DNA of 64,000 nt from Pisaster brevispinus (taxonomy: Eukaryota > Echinodermata > Asteroidea > Forcipulatida > Asteriidae). This document shows positions 11,448 through 23,099 of this stretch, one piece after another (position 1 is the stretch's first letter; each line of letters opens with the position of its first letter). The notes under the pieces are model-generated. The model made no database searches. It was not told the DNA's origin and saw only the letters and a program-made list of their open reading frames with translations. Where the stretch lies: contig JAMKCF010000001.1 in the NCBI GenBank assembly GCA_023634235.1, forward strand, positions 15,882,258-15,946,257. The letters are read 5' to 3'. A program made the position numbers and the translations under genes.

Positions 11448-14400
11448 AGTCTGGCAGCCAGGGGGGTGAACCATGTTTTGTTGGATATATAATGTTTTTT
11501 TGCAGATTTCACACAAGAAGGTCACACTGTTCAAGAATCTGAGTGATGACCCCTCCTCAGGGTTGGGCAATTTGTAATATCGACTATTTAATGTTTTTAT
11601 CGATTTTTATCAATACCTATGGTGTAAACACAACTGATACAAGCTTATAAACACATACATGGCAATCAAATCATACAATTAACCTGCCATGAAGTATTAT
11701 TTATTTAACAAAATACAAAAATGGGCAAAATAGGGTACAGGGTGCTGAGAGGGGCGTGGCTAGTGGGATGGAGGTGGTAATTGTAACCTAAAACACATTA
11801 TATTACAAAAATAAAAAACAATGGATTTAGTTAAGAGATTTTAGAAATAAATCTTCCAAAGAGATTCATACATTAATGTTTTTAGGTTGATGGATAATGG
11901 GTGGGGTAGGATCCATCAAGGGGCGTGGCCAATGTATAGTATTGTATAATCCAACCTACAACCCAACCATGTACGTATATGTACATGTATGTGCATTGAC
12001 AAAATCACCGTAAGATTACAAATTTTAAAGAAACCCTGAAATACAAACAGGTATGTACACTCTTCTACATTGATTTTTGTGGAGATAGAGTTGCATTTTG
12101 GGGGACCCAGTAAGCGGGGGAGGAGAGAATACATGTATACCCTTACAAAAAAAAATAAAGGAATGTGTAGACAATTTGCCATTCTGTGAGGATATGTCAG
12201 CATCGAAGTTGTCCGCAATAACCTGTGTACCAAACCTCGTCATAAGAACAGGTAACACCGAAATCATGCATTTGATTTACAAGCGCCTTAGAGTGTCTCA
12301 ACAACACCCCCAGAGCAATTTGCAGACTCGTGGGTTGATTGGTCAAAACATTTATGATGATATTGCCGATGAGTAGAGCAGGGAGAGTCCTATCTAATTT
12401 TTTTGACAATTTAGCGAGCAGTTCCAGTATCGTGTCACTCACACTATCTATAGCAGCGTCCCTGTTTAATGTAATATTGTACTTTGATTTGTCTGGCAAG
12501 GGCAAAGCTTTCACTTCTTGCACTATCCTTTTCTTTATCTTGTTAAGCTCAAAATTGATATCATCATCTTCATGGTCAGTGCAAACCTTTAACACAGTTG
12601 ATGCCTTTGCTTGAAACATAATGATGCTGGAAATACCTGGAGATGATAACACAAGAAGATCGCTGCCAAAGTAGTCTGACACTTGCTGAATAAGTTGTCT
12701 GCGAGTGACCTTGTGACCTCCGTGTGACTTCCGTGTGACTGATACATGTCATATAATTCAGCCGAGTTCCACATACCTGTCTTATTCTCACTAAGTTCTT
12801 CCACGAGTACTTCAAATGCTCCATCCATATCTTCTACCTTTTGCTGAGAATATCTTGCAGCCCGCTCTACTGCCATTTTAGACATACATTTTGTCATGCA
12901 ATCATGATGATATCGGGCATCTGCAGCATGCAGATCGCTAACTGCCCCTTGAACACGCACTAAAACCCGACTTGCCCAATTATCGCCCCGTTGAGCACAT
13001 TTTACAATAACTTCATCCCTAAACGTTTTTTCCCTAGGACCACGGTCTGCAGTTCTACACACTGATGCCTTTCGCCATCTCTGAGGATGTTTTTGGTCTT
13101 TAACAACATTACATTCCAGCCCACAAAACAGACAATGCTATTGAAAAATGAACTCTGAAATATCACATCTCCGATGCCTCTTTGGCTGACTGGCCCCCTC
13201 TAACTTTGTTTGTTTTGTTTGCCGTTTAAGATGTCGTTTTATTTGTAGTTTGGATGTATAGGTAGAAACACAGTTTCTGTGGCAGCGAACGATTTGATGT
13301 TCGTCTTCATCAAGTTGTGCTTGGAGTTGGCTATACAATTGATCATTATATTCTTTACTGCAGCTAATAATGTTAATAACTCGTTCGGGGCCTGCATCAG
13401 ATAAGTTGTTTGAACCATGGGGGCAGTTATACTTCCATCTGAAAATACATTCTTCTGTCACGTCTGTTGCCATGATTCAGATTGAATACAGATTGTGTTC
13501 AGATTTTGTAAACAAAATCAGCTGCAGTAAATCAGACAATGAAAACAGTGCCTTATTTAGTACTTGATGTACTTTAAATTAATAATACTGGATCATGCAT
13601 GCAATTCTTCACGCAGACAAGCAGACAAGTCCTTCATCAGCGGCAGGTCTCACAACACACACTGACACACTTGTGTTGTCATCATCAAGATCAAATAAAA
13701 AGGATTACGGTCGATCTCACCGGTCACTATAAATCAAAACTTATTTCAAATAACCATGACAATTCTGTCTTAGTGTCTATATAAATATGCCACAAAACCT
13801 GTTATTTATGTGAATGTTTGTCTTAAAATTCTATAGAGAATAGTAGCCGTAAAAAATGAATGTCCACTGAGGCACCCAGGCACAAGTCATGTGGCAAGTT
13901 ATCTGCACATGTCATGTTGTTTACACCAGCGTAAACCCAGACTTCATCAAATAACATTTCACACATAGCATCAGTATGGTACCAGTGTCAATTCACTGTA
14001 GGCTCAATAAATTACTTGGAAGTATCATTTTCTTTAAAAGAAAGTTTGTAACCATATTTGCAAGTATTAAAATAATTAGTGCATGGTTTTGTTTTTGTTG
14101 CATGACTTAAAGTCTAGCAAGTATTAATATTTTATTTATAATTATTCAACTATCTTTACAGTTACATACAAGCAAACAGCGCCACCAATAGTTTGTAAAA
14201 GTTAAACTGATAAACATAATTTTTCTGGGCCAAAAAGTTGGAGGAATATTTCGCCTATATCTCGAATTGCCCAAACTTCACAGGGTGTCATCATGCAGAT
14301 TCTGTTTGTACAAGGTCTACTGAACATGGATCACTCAAAACCTGTTATATATCCTCCGCTGCAAGGTTCAGGTAAAAAGTGGCTTTTGGCTGCCGGACTA
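11448..14400 (-). mobile_element. 2,953-bp TIR DNA transposon inserted in the Helentron gene
   Basis: Unit B has the empty site (ccaatagtggatc near 48,073). In A the left end reads TAGTCTGGCAGCCA (11,448-11,461) and the right end is its inverse, with one mismatch (TAGTCCGGCAGCCA on the minus strand, 14,387-14,400). The target TAG is duplicated at 11,445-11,447 and 14,401-14,403. A 3-bp duplication fits PIF/Harbinger among several superfamilies, but no transposase catalytic domain was recognised, so the superfamily stays open. It carries one decayed minus-strand gene (12,135-13,473). The rest, 11,520-12,130 and 13,480-14,380, shows no coding signal. Confidence 0.85.
12135..13473 (-). pseudogene. 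Decayed conserved invertebrate protein gene in the transposon
   Basis: Minus-strand fragments follow one another in a sensible order: an N-terminal cysteine/histidine region, a CLFCGLEC knuckle, a CRTADRG motif, then SDLHAADARYHHDC, a helical region ending in QPTSLQIALGVL and CSYDEV, and last ADNFDADISSQNGKLSTHS. From memory of the family style, these blocks occur together in large uncharacterised protein families of corals and bivalves; function is unknown to me. It is broken: an in-frame TAG at about 13,138-13,140, a frame change near 12,700, another near 12,210, and no recognisable C-terminus. It probably represents the transposon's own gene, though capture from the host is possible. Confidence 0.6.
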
Positions 14401-17079
14401 TAGTGGATCTTCCCAATCAGTGTTAATTTCAATACCTTGATACCACACGTTATTATGTTTAAGGTAATGCAATGCATTCTCTACATTTTTCTTGTTGACA
14501 AACTCATACTGATAATGTCCACGATAAGTCAGCTTTCTCTTTAATTTTACTCTAATCATCTGATCATCATTTCTACTTCTTGGTAATGACTTCACAGTTT
14601 CTGTTACATTGGATGGCACACATACAACTGGTCCTCTGACACCATGCTGTCCTCCTTTAGGTAATGCTATCATCTTAATGAATGGGATATTTATTGCAAT
14701 CAAATGTTTTTCTAAACCATTTAAACAATCTAACTGCTGTGGAATATCTGTTAGTGTTAAATTATTGACATACGCCTCTGCTGGAAAGTCATTCTTGAGT
14801 AGTTTCCTATGACATGTGTAGCATATCCACAAGCATGATCTGCTTGACTTTAACACAGGACAACTTGATGGACAATTTCGACTACAAGTATGAACATAAC
14901 TTGCAGATAAAATACTAGAGTCTCTGTATTTATCTTTATTACATTTCAAGACCTGTTTCCGAAAGAGAAGTTTAATACAAACAGCACAAACATATTCAGG
15001 TCCTTGTGAAATTTCTTTCCTAAACATCTCTGTCACGTGACTGATACTGAGTCTCTTTTCCTGTTTATTCAAGGCACGTTTGCGATTTTTATTAATCATA
15101 TCTTCCTTATAAGCTTTATTCGTGTGATATTTGTGCTTTCCGTACTGGATTAAGTTTCTCCTGTATTTTGAATTCTGATATTTAGCTTTATTGTATTTGA
15201 GTAGTCTCTCTTTGTATTTAACATTGTTACTATATTTAGATTTGCCGAAGTTAATCAATGTGTCTCTATATCTAGCATCCTTACAATATTTAGATTTGCT
15301 CTTATTAATTAAACTCTCTCTATATATAGCATTGTTGCAATATTTCAATTTGCCCTTGTTAATTAGGCTCTCTTTATAGTTAGCATTGTTCGCGTATTTT
15401 GATTTTCCATCACTAATCAACGTTTCTCTAAAGTGAGCATTTTCTTTGTACTTTTTTTTACTATTGATCTTCACACTGTCTTTATATGAAGGATTGTCTT
15501 GGTACTTCTTTTTCATACATACAACTATTTCATTCCTTGTTTTCTGATATCTTGCTTTTTGAGCACTCAGTCTTCCAGATTTAAAACATAAATTCTCGTG
15601 GTAATTCATTTTCAACTTTTGTTTTATAAATTCAGCATTTTCCTTGTAATTTTTCTTATTGTACTTTGATTTCTCTTGTTTGTGTTTATCATTGCTACGT
15701 TTCATTTTATCACGTTCCTTATGCTTGGCTGTTTTAGATTCTTTTGGTTTCATTTCTTTCAGCTGCACAGACTGTTTGTATTTTTCTCTAGCTTTCTCCC
15801 TTGCTAATTTTTGCTTTAATTTCAAATTGACACGCTTTTTCCTTTTTGGTTTCACAGTTTTTGCTGTCACTTTGTTCACTACAGTTTTTGCTGTCACTTT
15901 GTTCACTACACTTTTTGCTGTCACTTTGTTCACTACAGTTTTCAGACTATCGTTATGTTTAAATACTATGGATTCATCACACTGCACTGTCTGCTTCAAA
16001 GATTTTTCTTGTTTCCTGTTCACCTCAGATAATTGCACAGTTATCTCAGCAACTGACAAAACAACATCATAATGGACTCTTCCTCTGTGATACAAGTAAA
16101 TTGCCATTCCTAAACTTGGACGGTTGTTGTCAAAATAATTTGTAGAAAATCTATACCAATTATTTACATCATCAAATGTACATATGTTAACTTGCAACAT
16201 ATCAACCATTGCCATTATCTCAAGGTCTGTTGCCCATGTTCCACTATCATACATCATTTGTGTCATTACATAGTCCTCCAGGCTAACAAATCCATCTCTC
16301 AAAACACATTGAAATTTACCTTGGTTTTTCAACAAGTGATCAACAGTAGCAATCCTCAACTTCATATGACTGTTTTCAGATCCCGATAGAGCATATGAAA
16401 TTGCTCGGAAAAAACAATTACCATCACCTCTAATCTTCTTCACATGATCAGGCTTTCCAATTACCGCACATTCTTCAGAGACAATAGAAGACTTCAAATG
16501 TGATTTTTCAATTTCAAGCTTATCACAAATACTCTGTTGAAACTCAAACGTGAGAGGAGTAAATGTCAACACATTTGGTCGAGATAGGCCAATGATTTCA
16601 ATATCAAAACTTTCAGAACCCGTGCCAGTATCTACATGTAACACATCACCTTCAATGTCATGACTGCTCATTTTGTTACAATTCAAGATCCCAACATCAG
16701 AACTGTTACTCCCATTATCTACACTATTTCCAAGTCTACAAGTAGACGCACTTTCCAATTGATCATCTTCCTCAAAAGTCAAATCCACTACATCATCTTG
16801 CAACATATCCATACTCCAGTCCTTACAATCATCAACTACACTGTCAGTACAAATAGGTTTGCCTTGCATATGTTCCTGTGTACATGTTACAGCATTGTCG
16901 CTTATGCACAGATTGACACCAGTTATTTCAAACTGTTCATTAACTGACAGATTCATTGATTGAACTAAATTGAGACAATACCTGTAAACACCATGCCATG
17001 AAACTGCACGCATCATAATGCTTGTCCCATCTTGAACTTGACTGCCATGCACATTTCTAGAATGAGAATCAAACACATA
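14401..17079 (-). pseudogene. Helentron copy A, OTU protease to DUF6570 region
   Basis: In reading order: an acidic stretch with VVDLT (SUMO-interacting-like), an OTU domain with the catalytic box [11 protein letters not shown] and its terminal histidine in [10 protein letters not shown], three [11 protein letters not shown] repeats, a long basic region of ~18-residue KSKY...NN..Y(K/R)ESLIN repeats, a CxxC/CxxxC zinc-type segment and a DUF6570-like domain with [10 protein letters not shown] and LPRSR. The frame opens after a nonsense codon at 17,080-17,082 and stops at 14,398-14,400 on a TAG supplied by the transposon end. One ~18-residue repeat fewer than copy B. Confidence 0.85.
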
Positions 17080-18121
17080 TTAAATACCATCTTGAGCCAT
17101 CACTGCAAAAGTGCTCCCATGAAAACATATGAAACATGCTTGGTATATCTGAATTGTTTGTTCTACAGCTTTTTTAAGTGAAATCATGTCGTACTCTTCT
17201 AAACTTGGATCATTTTCATTAAACGCTCCAGTCACAGGTTCCCCGTAATTCATACTGAAGTTGCTTTTATACACATTTAAATCGGTTGGTAACTCACTAA
17301 CAAGCAGATACTCATTACTCATGGTTGAACTTCTCTGTAAAAATCCATATAACTCATTACCAGTATTCAGCACGTTGTCCATTTCATTCATTTGCCAATA
17401 TTTCAAACACTTTGTCTGACTTCTCATAATAGCACTAAGGCTCATTGCCACACACTGCTTTCCACTGTTCCTTCCAAATCTAACATCACCTTGATGACAA
17501 CTGCCTTGTACAACCAATGTTTGATCAATTACCTTATGGTTACTATTCACAGTTTCACATTTCATTTTGGCAGGTTTCAACTCACATGCATCTTTGAATG
17601 TCATTTTGTGGCTCTCATTGTTTGTATTTGTATTAGCCTTTCTCTTCGATGTGTGTCTAGGACAGTCTGTTTTATTTTTGTATCTTTCTCTATGATTCAC
17701 TGTTTCCATCTGCTTTTTAGATTTCTTCGGCCCAACTTCAATCACATAAAATTCACATTCAGGTGCTTCTTTCTCGAGTGTAGTTTTTGGAGCATTCCTG
17801 GTACTACTCTGTGTTTTTGCTTTTACAGTCTCATTAATGAACAGCAACGATCTTGAATTTTGAGATCTTGTAACCATTTTTGGCGACACTTCAGATTGTG
17901 TTCTGTCATGTGCTTTGTCTTTAAATTTTGATTTACAGCTTACACTTGGCTTATCGGAGGAAGTTGAATTTGTTTTTTTCTTTCTTAAGTTGTAACCACC
18001 AGTTTGTTTTCTCAATGACTGCTTACTTCTGTTCAGTTCAACATACTTGTGTCCTGCCATTGTTGAGCTATGTATTCTTGCTTTCTTCTTTGCATCCATC
18101 TGATCCATAAACCCATCAGTG
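17080..18121 (-). pseudogene. Helentron copy A, C76-like cysteine protease region
   Basis: After a basic linker the frame reads [20 protein letters not shown], then SELPTDL and HGSTFAV, and past the stop codon FDSHSRN. A Cys in a GxQC context with a later Asp-x-His is the layout of the herpesvirus-tegument-type deubiquitinase fold (peptidase C76-like). The TAA at 17,080-17,082 falls between the nucleophile and the Asp/His box and would inactivate the domain; unit B has a tyrosine codon there. An extra A at 18,122-18,125 shifts the frame upstream. Confidence 0.75.
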
Positions 18122-18125
18122 AAAA

Positions 18126-19162
18126 CACTGGTCCATTCCATTATGTGCCACGTCAAAAAAATTATCATCTGTGGATATACCAAAATTATGAAACAAAGTG
18201 TCACTGTAATTACCATGTCCACATTTACGGCAAACCCAAGTGAATGTCTTACAAATCAAATGTTTCTCCATATCCAAAAAACCTGAACAACTAGTGTGAA
18301 ACCACACACAACATTTATCACATTGCATCTTCCTCGTGCCACATTTATCAATTTTATCACAAAGCCAACAGATAGATGAATTGCCATGGTCTACAAATTT
18401 TAACTCCTGGAGTTTTTGTTTTCCAAATTCACAAGTCTTTCTCTTGTTACAAGCTTTTGACCTTATCTTGCCTTTCATAATATTTTTGACTTTCTTTGAT
18501 CTCCTATCTTGATCTGCATTGATGATTTTGTTGATAGTTCTTGTATGACCAAATATGGTTTTCCTCAGCTCTTCATGTGTATGTCTATCCTCCTTTTTCA
18601 TACGAACCTCTACAGATTTACCATTTTTGCGATAATTATACATCATGCGTTTCTTTGACTTTTTGGTCACTCTTGTGTGGCTCGGCACTGTGTATCCACT
18701 TGTTTGAATTTTCCTATTCTTTCTCTGACGTTTATGGCTCTTCCTACATGTACATATTTCAATTATTTTCCTTTTCAATGAACGAGGACACCTCTGCTTC
18801 ACTGGTGTTACAAACAGCACACTCATCTTTATCATACTTTTCTTATATACATGATGCTTGGCAGTCTTCTCACAAGTGCGATGACCTCTATGTCTCTCCA
18901 TTTGGTACACAGTTTGATTACTTCGACTCTTATGTTTACGAGGGCCAGTTTTGTGAATCTTACATGGACTGTTCTTTCTCTGCTTTTCAGCATTTCTGTC
19001 ATAGCTTCTACACTTTTGGAGACTTTTTCCTTGCCACTTAAGCTCAACATTGTCCTTACTCTTCTCAGGCCTGTCATTGTTTTCAATCTTATCATGCTCA
19101 TAACTTTCTATCTTACCGTTTTCATGACTTTGATTCTCAAGCTTCTCATCAATCTGATACTT
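18126..19162 (-). pseudogene. Helentron copy A, PHD finger region
   Basis: A lysine/arginine-rich stretch (KRKIIEICTC..SHKRQRKNRK) leads to a PHD finger with the C4HC3 pattern: [16 protein letters not shown] and WVCRKC. PHD fingers usually read histone H3 tails, so this part may guide the element on chromatin (inference). The frame is open from the nonsense codon at 19,163-19,165 to the single-A insertion at 18,122-18,125. Around 18,770-18,870 it keeps about 94 bp that are deleted in unit B, so A gives the better view of this junction. Confidence 0.8.
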
Positions 19163-19594
19163 CTAATGATTTTCATGTTTCATATAACTTCTATTATCAT
19201 TACAACGTTTATCAATCATATCATTACAACGTTCATCAATCATATCATTACAACGTTCATCAATCATATCATTACAACGTTCATCAATCATATCATTACA
19301 ACGTTCATCAATCATATCATTACAACGTTCATCAATCATATCATTACAACTTTTTTGGCTGTCACTGATAGCCTGCACATCTGCAAGTTTCTCAGTAACG
19401 TCCTCAAGCATAGACACTTGAGTCATTTGTGAAAAGGAAGAATAGATCACAGAAGAACAAACACAAGTGGAAAAAAAAGTGGTAAAGTCAGAAAGAAACA
19501 CACATCTGTCAGAGAACATCCTTCCAATCCACCTCAGACATCGCAGAGCCACCTCCTCTTCTCTCAAAGCTACATGGTATTTCGGCATCTCGTT
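19163..19594 (-). pseudogene. Helentron copy A, N-terminal exon with CNDMIDER repeats
   Basis: A good 3' splice site (ttctgttattttcag on the minus strand) precedes the exon at 19,594; the first ATG after it is at 19,586-19,588 and reads MPKYHVALREEEVALRC. The exon then encodes six tandem 8-residue CNDMIDER/CNDMIDKR units, a 24-bp DNA repeat. A TAA at 19,163-19,165 ends the frame where unit B has ATG. The ATG may be the true start or the exon may continue an upstream exon that I could not find. Confidence 0.6.
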
Positions 19595-19597
19595 CTG

Positions 19598-21379
19598 AAA
19601 ATAACAGAACAAAACAAACACAAAAATGTTAATGCATTGACTGTGTGTAAAAAAACAATGTATATTTATGATGAAACAACTTCCATTGCATTGTTTGTAA
19701 TTTTGTAATGTTTTGTTTATGTTTGCTAGCAAATGAAATGAAATATAGCACATCCAATTACAGACGAACCACTACATGCATTTACCCTGCAAGTGATGAT
19801 ATCACTTTGCCAAACAATCCCCAAAAGAACAACAAAGATTATACTTAGAAACAGGCAATTTGTAACCATTTCAACTGACTTGTCCAAACTGTGCTAAAAA
19901 CCACTATGGACTTAGACCTATGTTTTATTCAGTTTCAGTTAAAAAGCTTACTATTCAAAATGATACAAAAACAAATGAAGGCCTATACTACTATTCTTTA
20001 TTTAAAAAAACATAAAAAGAAACGACAGCTATACGATCATCACAAATTGCACAAACATTGCAAGTTCAGCACTCACAAGCCTATCACTACAAAATAAATT
20101 ATTTTTCACATGTAAACAAAAATAACATTTCTTAATAATTGTAATAAAAAGTGAAAGCTTCCATGACATGAAAGCTTCCCCTTTCAAGAAACACCTAAAT
20201 GAAATAATGATAAATCCCCAATCTTTGTCAAAGATAAAATGACTGTTGCACAAGTTCTCTAGAAAATTCTTGCTGCCTAATTATCAACAAAAAAAATAAC
20301 ACTGACAAAGTCACAACGCACTGTCCATGCTGACTATCTAATCCAGATAGAGTACTTTAAGTTGCTAAAATCTAATCATTGTTTTAACTTGTGTCGTGTG
20401 TGTCCAACTCTCAACCTAAAAGACTCAGACAACTGTTGGCGTTACAAAATCACAACTTATAACGAACAAAATACATGAACAATAAATGTAAATTTTTCAG
20501 AGAATTTTACAAATTATAAACCTACACAAAAATTACCCTTATTAGGCCAATCCACTTTGTATCCTTGGCCAGCCCAAACACTTCTAAATGCAATCAAACG
20601 TGTGATGGGATGTTTTCAAAACATTTGCCAGCAGACGGGGTATCAACAAACATGACAAGTAGCATTCGATCAGTAAGTTTCAACTATTTGAGAGTTGCCG
20701 GACCAAAACCACAACAGGCAAAGCAATTTGACTACAGCACACCCCCGTACATGTGTTCAATTTCAAAGCATTCATAATATACGGAGAAACCCTTCGCTAT
20801 GCCACAAACACGAACAATACAATGAAGATGATTTCCTACTCAAAATCAACAATTTCTCTGAAAAGCTAATAGCCAGAAGCTATGACATCTCAGATATAAA
20901 CAAAATTACAGAAAAAGTATCACACAAAGAACGATCAAATTTGATTCACAAACAGCAAGAAAAAAACGAAAGCAAAACTCCATCATTGGTTTTTAGATGT
21001 GCAAGAAAACAAATTTGAATTCGTCTATCAATTACACGATTTACAAATACATTCACATCAACTATAATACACGACTAATATAGGTACTAATATATCCCTG
21101 ATATAAATAACATGAATACAAACAACTAGCTAAAAACATGACCAAATTTACTCTTCTCCACACAACTGCTGTAACATTATTTACCTTCGATTCGCAACTC
21201 AACTATGACTGTGTTTACACACGAGGGCCGGGAGTAGATAGTTAATAACAACATTACTATGCTACAAAATCTACGTACACGACAATCCAACCTCGTTTTC
21301 ATTGATATACGAAATCAACCTCGTACCCAGTGGTGAACGCCATTTCCTTTTCGTCCCAGAATGCATCTATGATCATAGC
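19598..21379. other. Upstream intron/5' region of Helentron copy A
   Basis: AT-rich, no convincing exon. It matches 53,205-54,489 plus 57,931-58,660 of unit B with the B insertions removed. The start of the Helentron transcript was not located. A module with CTGGGA...ATGGCG...ACGAGGTTG on the minus strand occurs at about 21,295-21,375 and, diverged, at 21,895-21,965. Confidence 0.5.
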
Positions 21380-21879
21380 CATAGAGTTATATATAGAAAC
21401 TAAAGTGCGCACTGATAATGCTACGTGCACAAACGCGACGGGACCGCAAGGAGACACGCGCGCCACTTTGTACGATGGCAACATTGAATACGAATTATGC
21501 GATTTGCTTGCTAAATAAACATTATGCGGTCTACAAAAACCGAGCGGCTGTATTAAAGTTGTTTCGCGGGGTTTATGTAATTTGTTTCAATAGAGGATGA
21601 ACACACATGCCACGATCACGATTTACTGTCCAAAGTGAAGGAATATTATTCTAAAATATTATATTTATTCGGGGATTATTAGTACTTTAAACGGTCTTCA
21701 CTAGCATACATATATTTCACAGTAAACCCTTTCATTGTTAACCATTGCTCAGTTACAACACAAATAGTTTAGACGTTGTTTTTGACTACTAAAGAAATGG
21801 CCGCTGCGCTGCCCTTGTCGTCGGGCCGCGTACCTAGGCTAGTGCACTCTCTAGTTCCTGTATAAAATATAACTCTATG
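21380..21879. mobile_element. 500-bp TIR element with 8-bp target duplication (A only)
   Basis: The ends are inverted copies of CATAGAGTTATAT, continuing as an imperfect match for about 35 bp. It is flanked by ATCATAGC (21,372-21,379) and ATCATATC (21,880-21,887), an 8-bp target duplication with one change. Unit B has the uninterrupted site near 58,658. Eight-bp duplications fit hAT-like or P-like elements. There is no transposase, so it is non-autonomous. Confidence 0.75.
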
Positions 21880-22015
21880 ATCATATCCAATATACGCCAA
21901 CCTCGTTCTCAGGGATGATCAATCTTGCCGCGCCATTTTTTCCCAGCATGCCTTGCTCGATCATAGTGACGAGAGGTATCGATACGACGTGCTGCCCATG
22001 GTAGTGAGGCTGATC

Positions 22016-22193
22016 ATAGGCCCTTTTCGAAACGACTAGATTTGGCTTTGGATTCGGCTCTCAGGTTAGCTTTGCCCCGCCGGTTGTTTTGCCAATAGTG
22101 CGTGCTTCGGGTATACGCGCTCAGGGCTTCAGATGAGAGAACGGAACCTCAAGCCGAATCCAAAGCCGAAGCCGTGGTTTCGAATAGGACCAT
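22016..22193. mobile_element. Old ~178-bp MITE-like inverted repeat
   Basis: Left arm TTTCGAAAC...TTTGGATTCGGCT pairs imperfectly with the right arm AGCCGAATCCAAA...GTTTCGAA. It is present at the same place in unit B (58,792-58,970), so it was there before the units separated. Target duplication not resolved. Confidence 0.6.
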
Positions 22194-22242
22194 AACCTCT
22201 GGAAATGTAGCCTTTAGTCAAGGCGCACACGGCACCTCTACG

Positions 22243-22346
22243 TCAAACACGACCCCAGATATAGCGCACGAAAAAAAACAGCGCGAGCGCCCCCAGATGT
22301 CAAGCACGACCCCAGATATCACGCACGAAAAAAGACCAGCGCGAGC
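22243..22346 (+). repeat. GC-rich short direct repeats
   Basis: Two ~50-60-bp units containing CACGACCCCAGATAT and GCACGAAAAAA..CAGCGCGAGC, followed by an inverted piece (gatatctgggggt) near 22,365. The same block is in unit B (59,013-59,117). Confidence 0.6.
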
Positions 22347-22417
22347 TGCGAAACCTAGCCGTGTGATATCTGGGGGTCCCGCCGCCGCGTGCAACTTGAT
22401 TAAAGGCTACTGGAAAT

Positions 22418-22672
22418 ATGCCTTTTTATTTAAATTCAGATGTTCATTCCCATTTTACCCGCCAAGCTTCTAATTTTCATATTCCTTTAACTCGTACGTC
22501 CCTTGCTCATAAAACTATTAAACATAAGGGACCCATGCTCTGGAACATGCTTAACAAACAACTTAGAGTCTCCAAACGTTTATCTATATATTTAACCGTG
22601 TCTTTAAACCTGACACATTGGAATCTTACTGTGAATGAGTGTACAAATATGCATGTACGTGTACTTATATAA
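22418..22672 (+). pseudogene. LINE reverse transcriptase C-terminal remnant
   Basis: The plus-strand frame reads VHSHFTRQASNFHIP, then RTSLAHKTIKHKGPMLWN and LNKQLRVSK. The H-x-TR, RT and GPxLWN...L pattern is the usual C-terminal tail of non-LTR retrotransposon ORF2 proteins. All upstream RT motifs are missing. A conserved non-coding stretch to about 23,070 may be its 3' UTR. It is shared with unit B (59,194-59,451), so it is older than the duplication. LINE clade not assigned. Confidence 0.65.
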
Positions 22673-23099
22673 TCTAAACTGGTATCTTAGTGCTGACCAA
22701 GAATGGGTGGTCTCGTCTGGGGATCCTCACCCACATAGCCCATTTCCATGCATGTTATTCCCTCCCTGGGATCCCCTGGGTGTGATCACTCATTCTCGTT
22801 CGGTAATTTACTGGTAGACCTGCAAGGCCGTGCCACTGTTTCGTTTTCGTCCTTCGTCTGTTTGTTTTAAAGTGATCTACTAAAAAAATGGCTTGTACAT
22901 TGAGACCTATATTATACTATTTTTTTCCTTAGTGGCTCGACTCGACCACAGACCTTTTGGTTCACCCAATTGTTATTATCCGTCTCAGTGCAAATGCATG
23001 TCTTTAGGGACCATTGCCTACAAGCTCTGCTTCTTAAATAGATCCCTCTGCAGTGCCATGTTTAATTTAATTTTTTTTTTATCTATACTGTTAAGTTGT

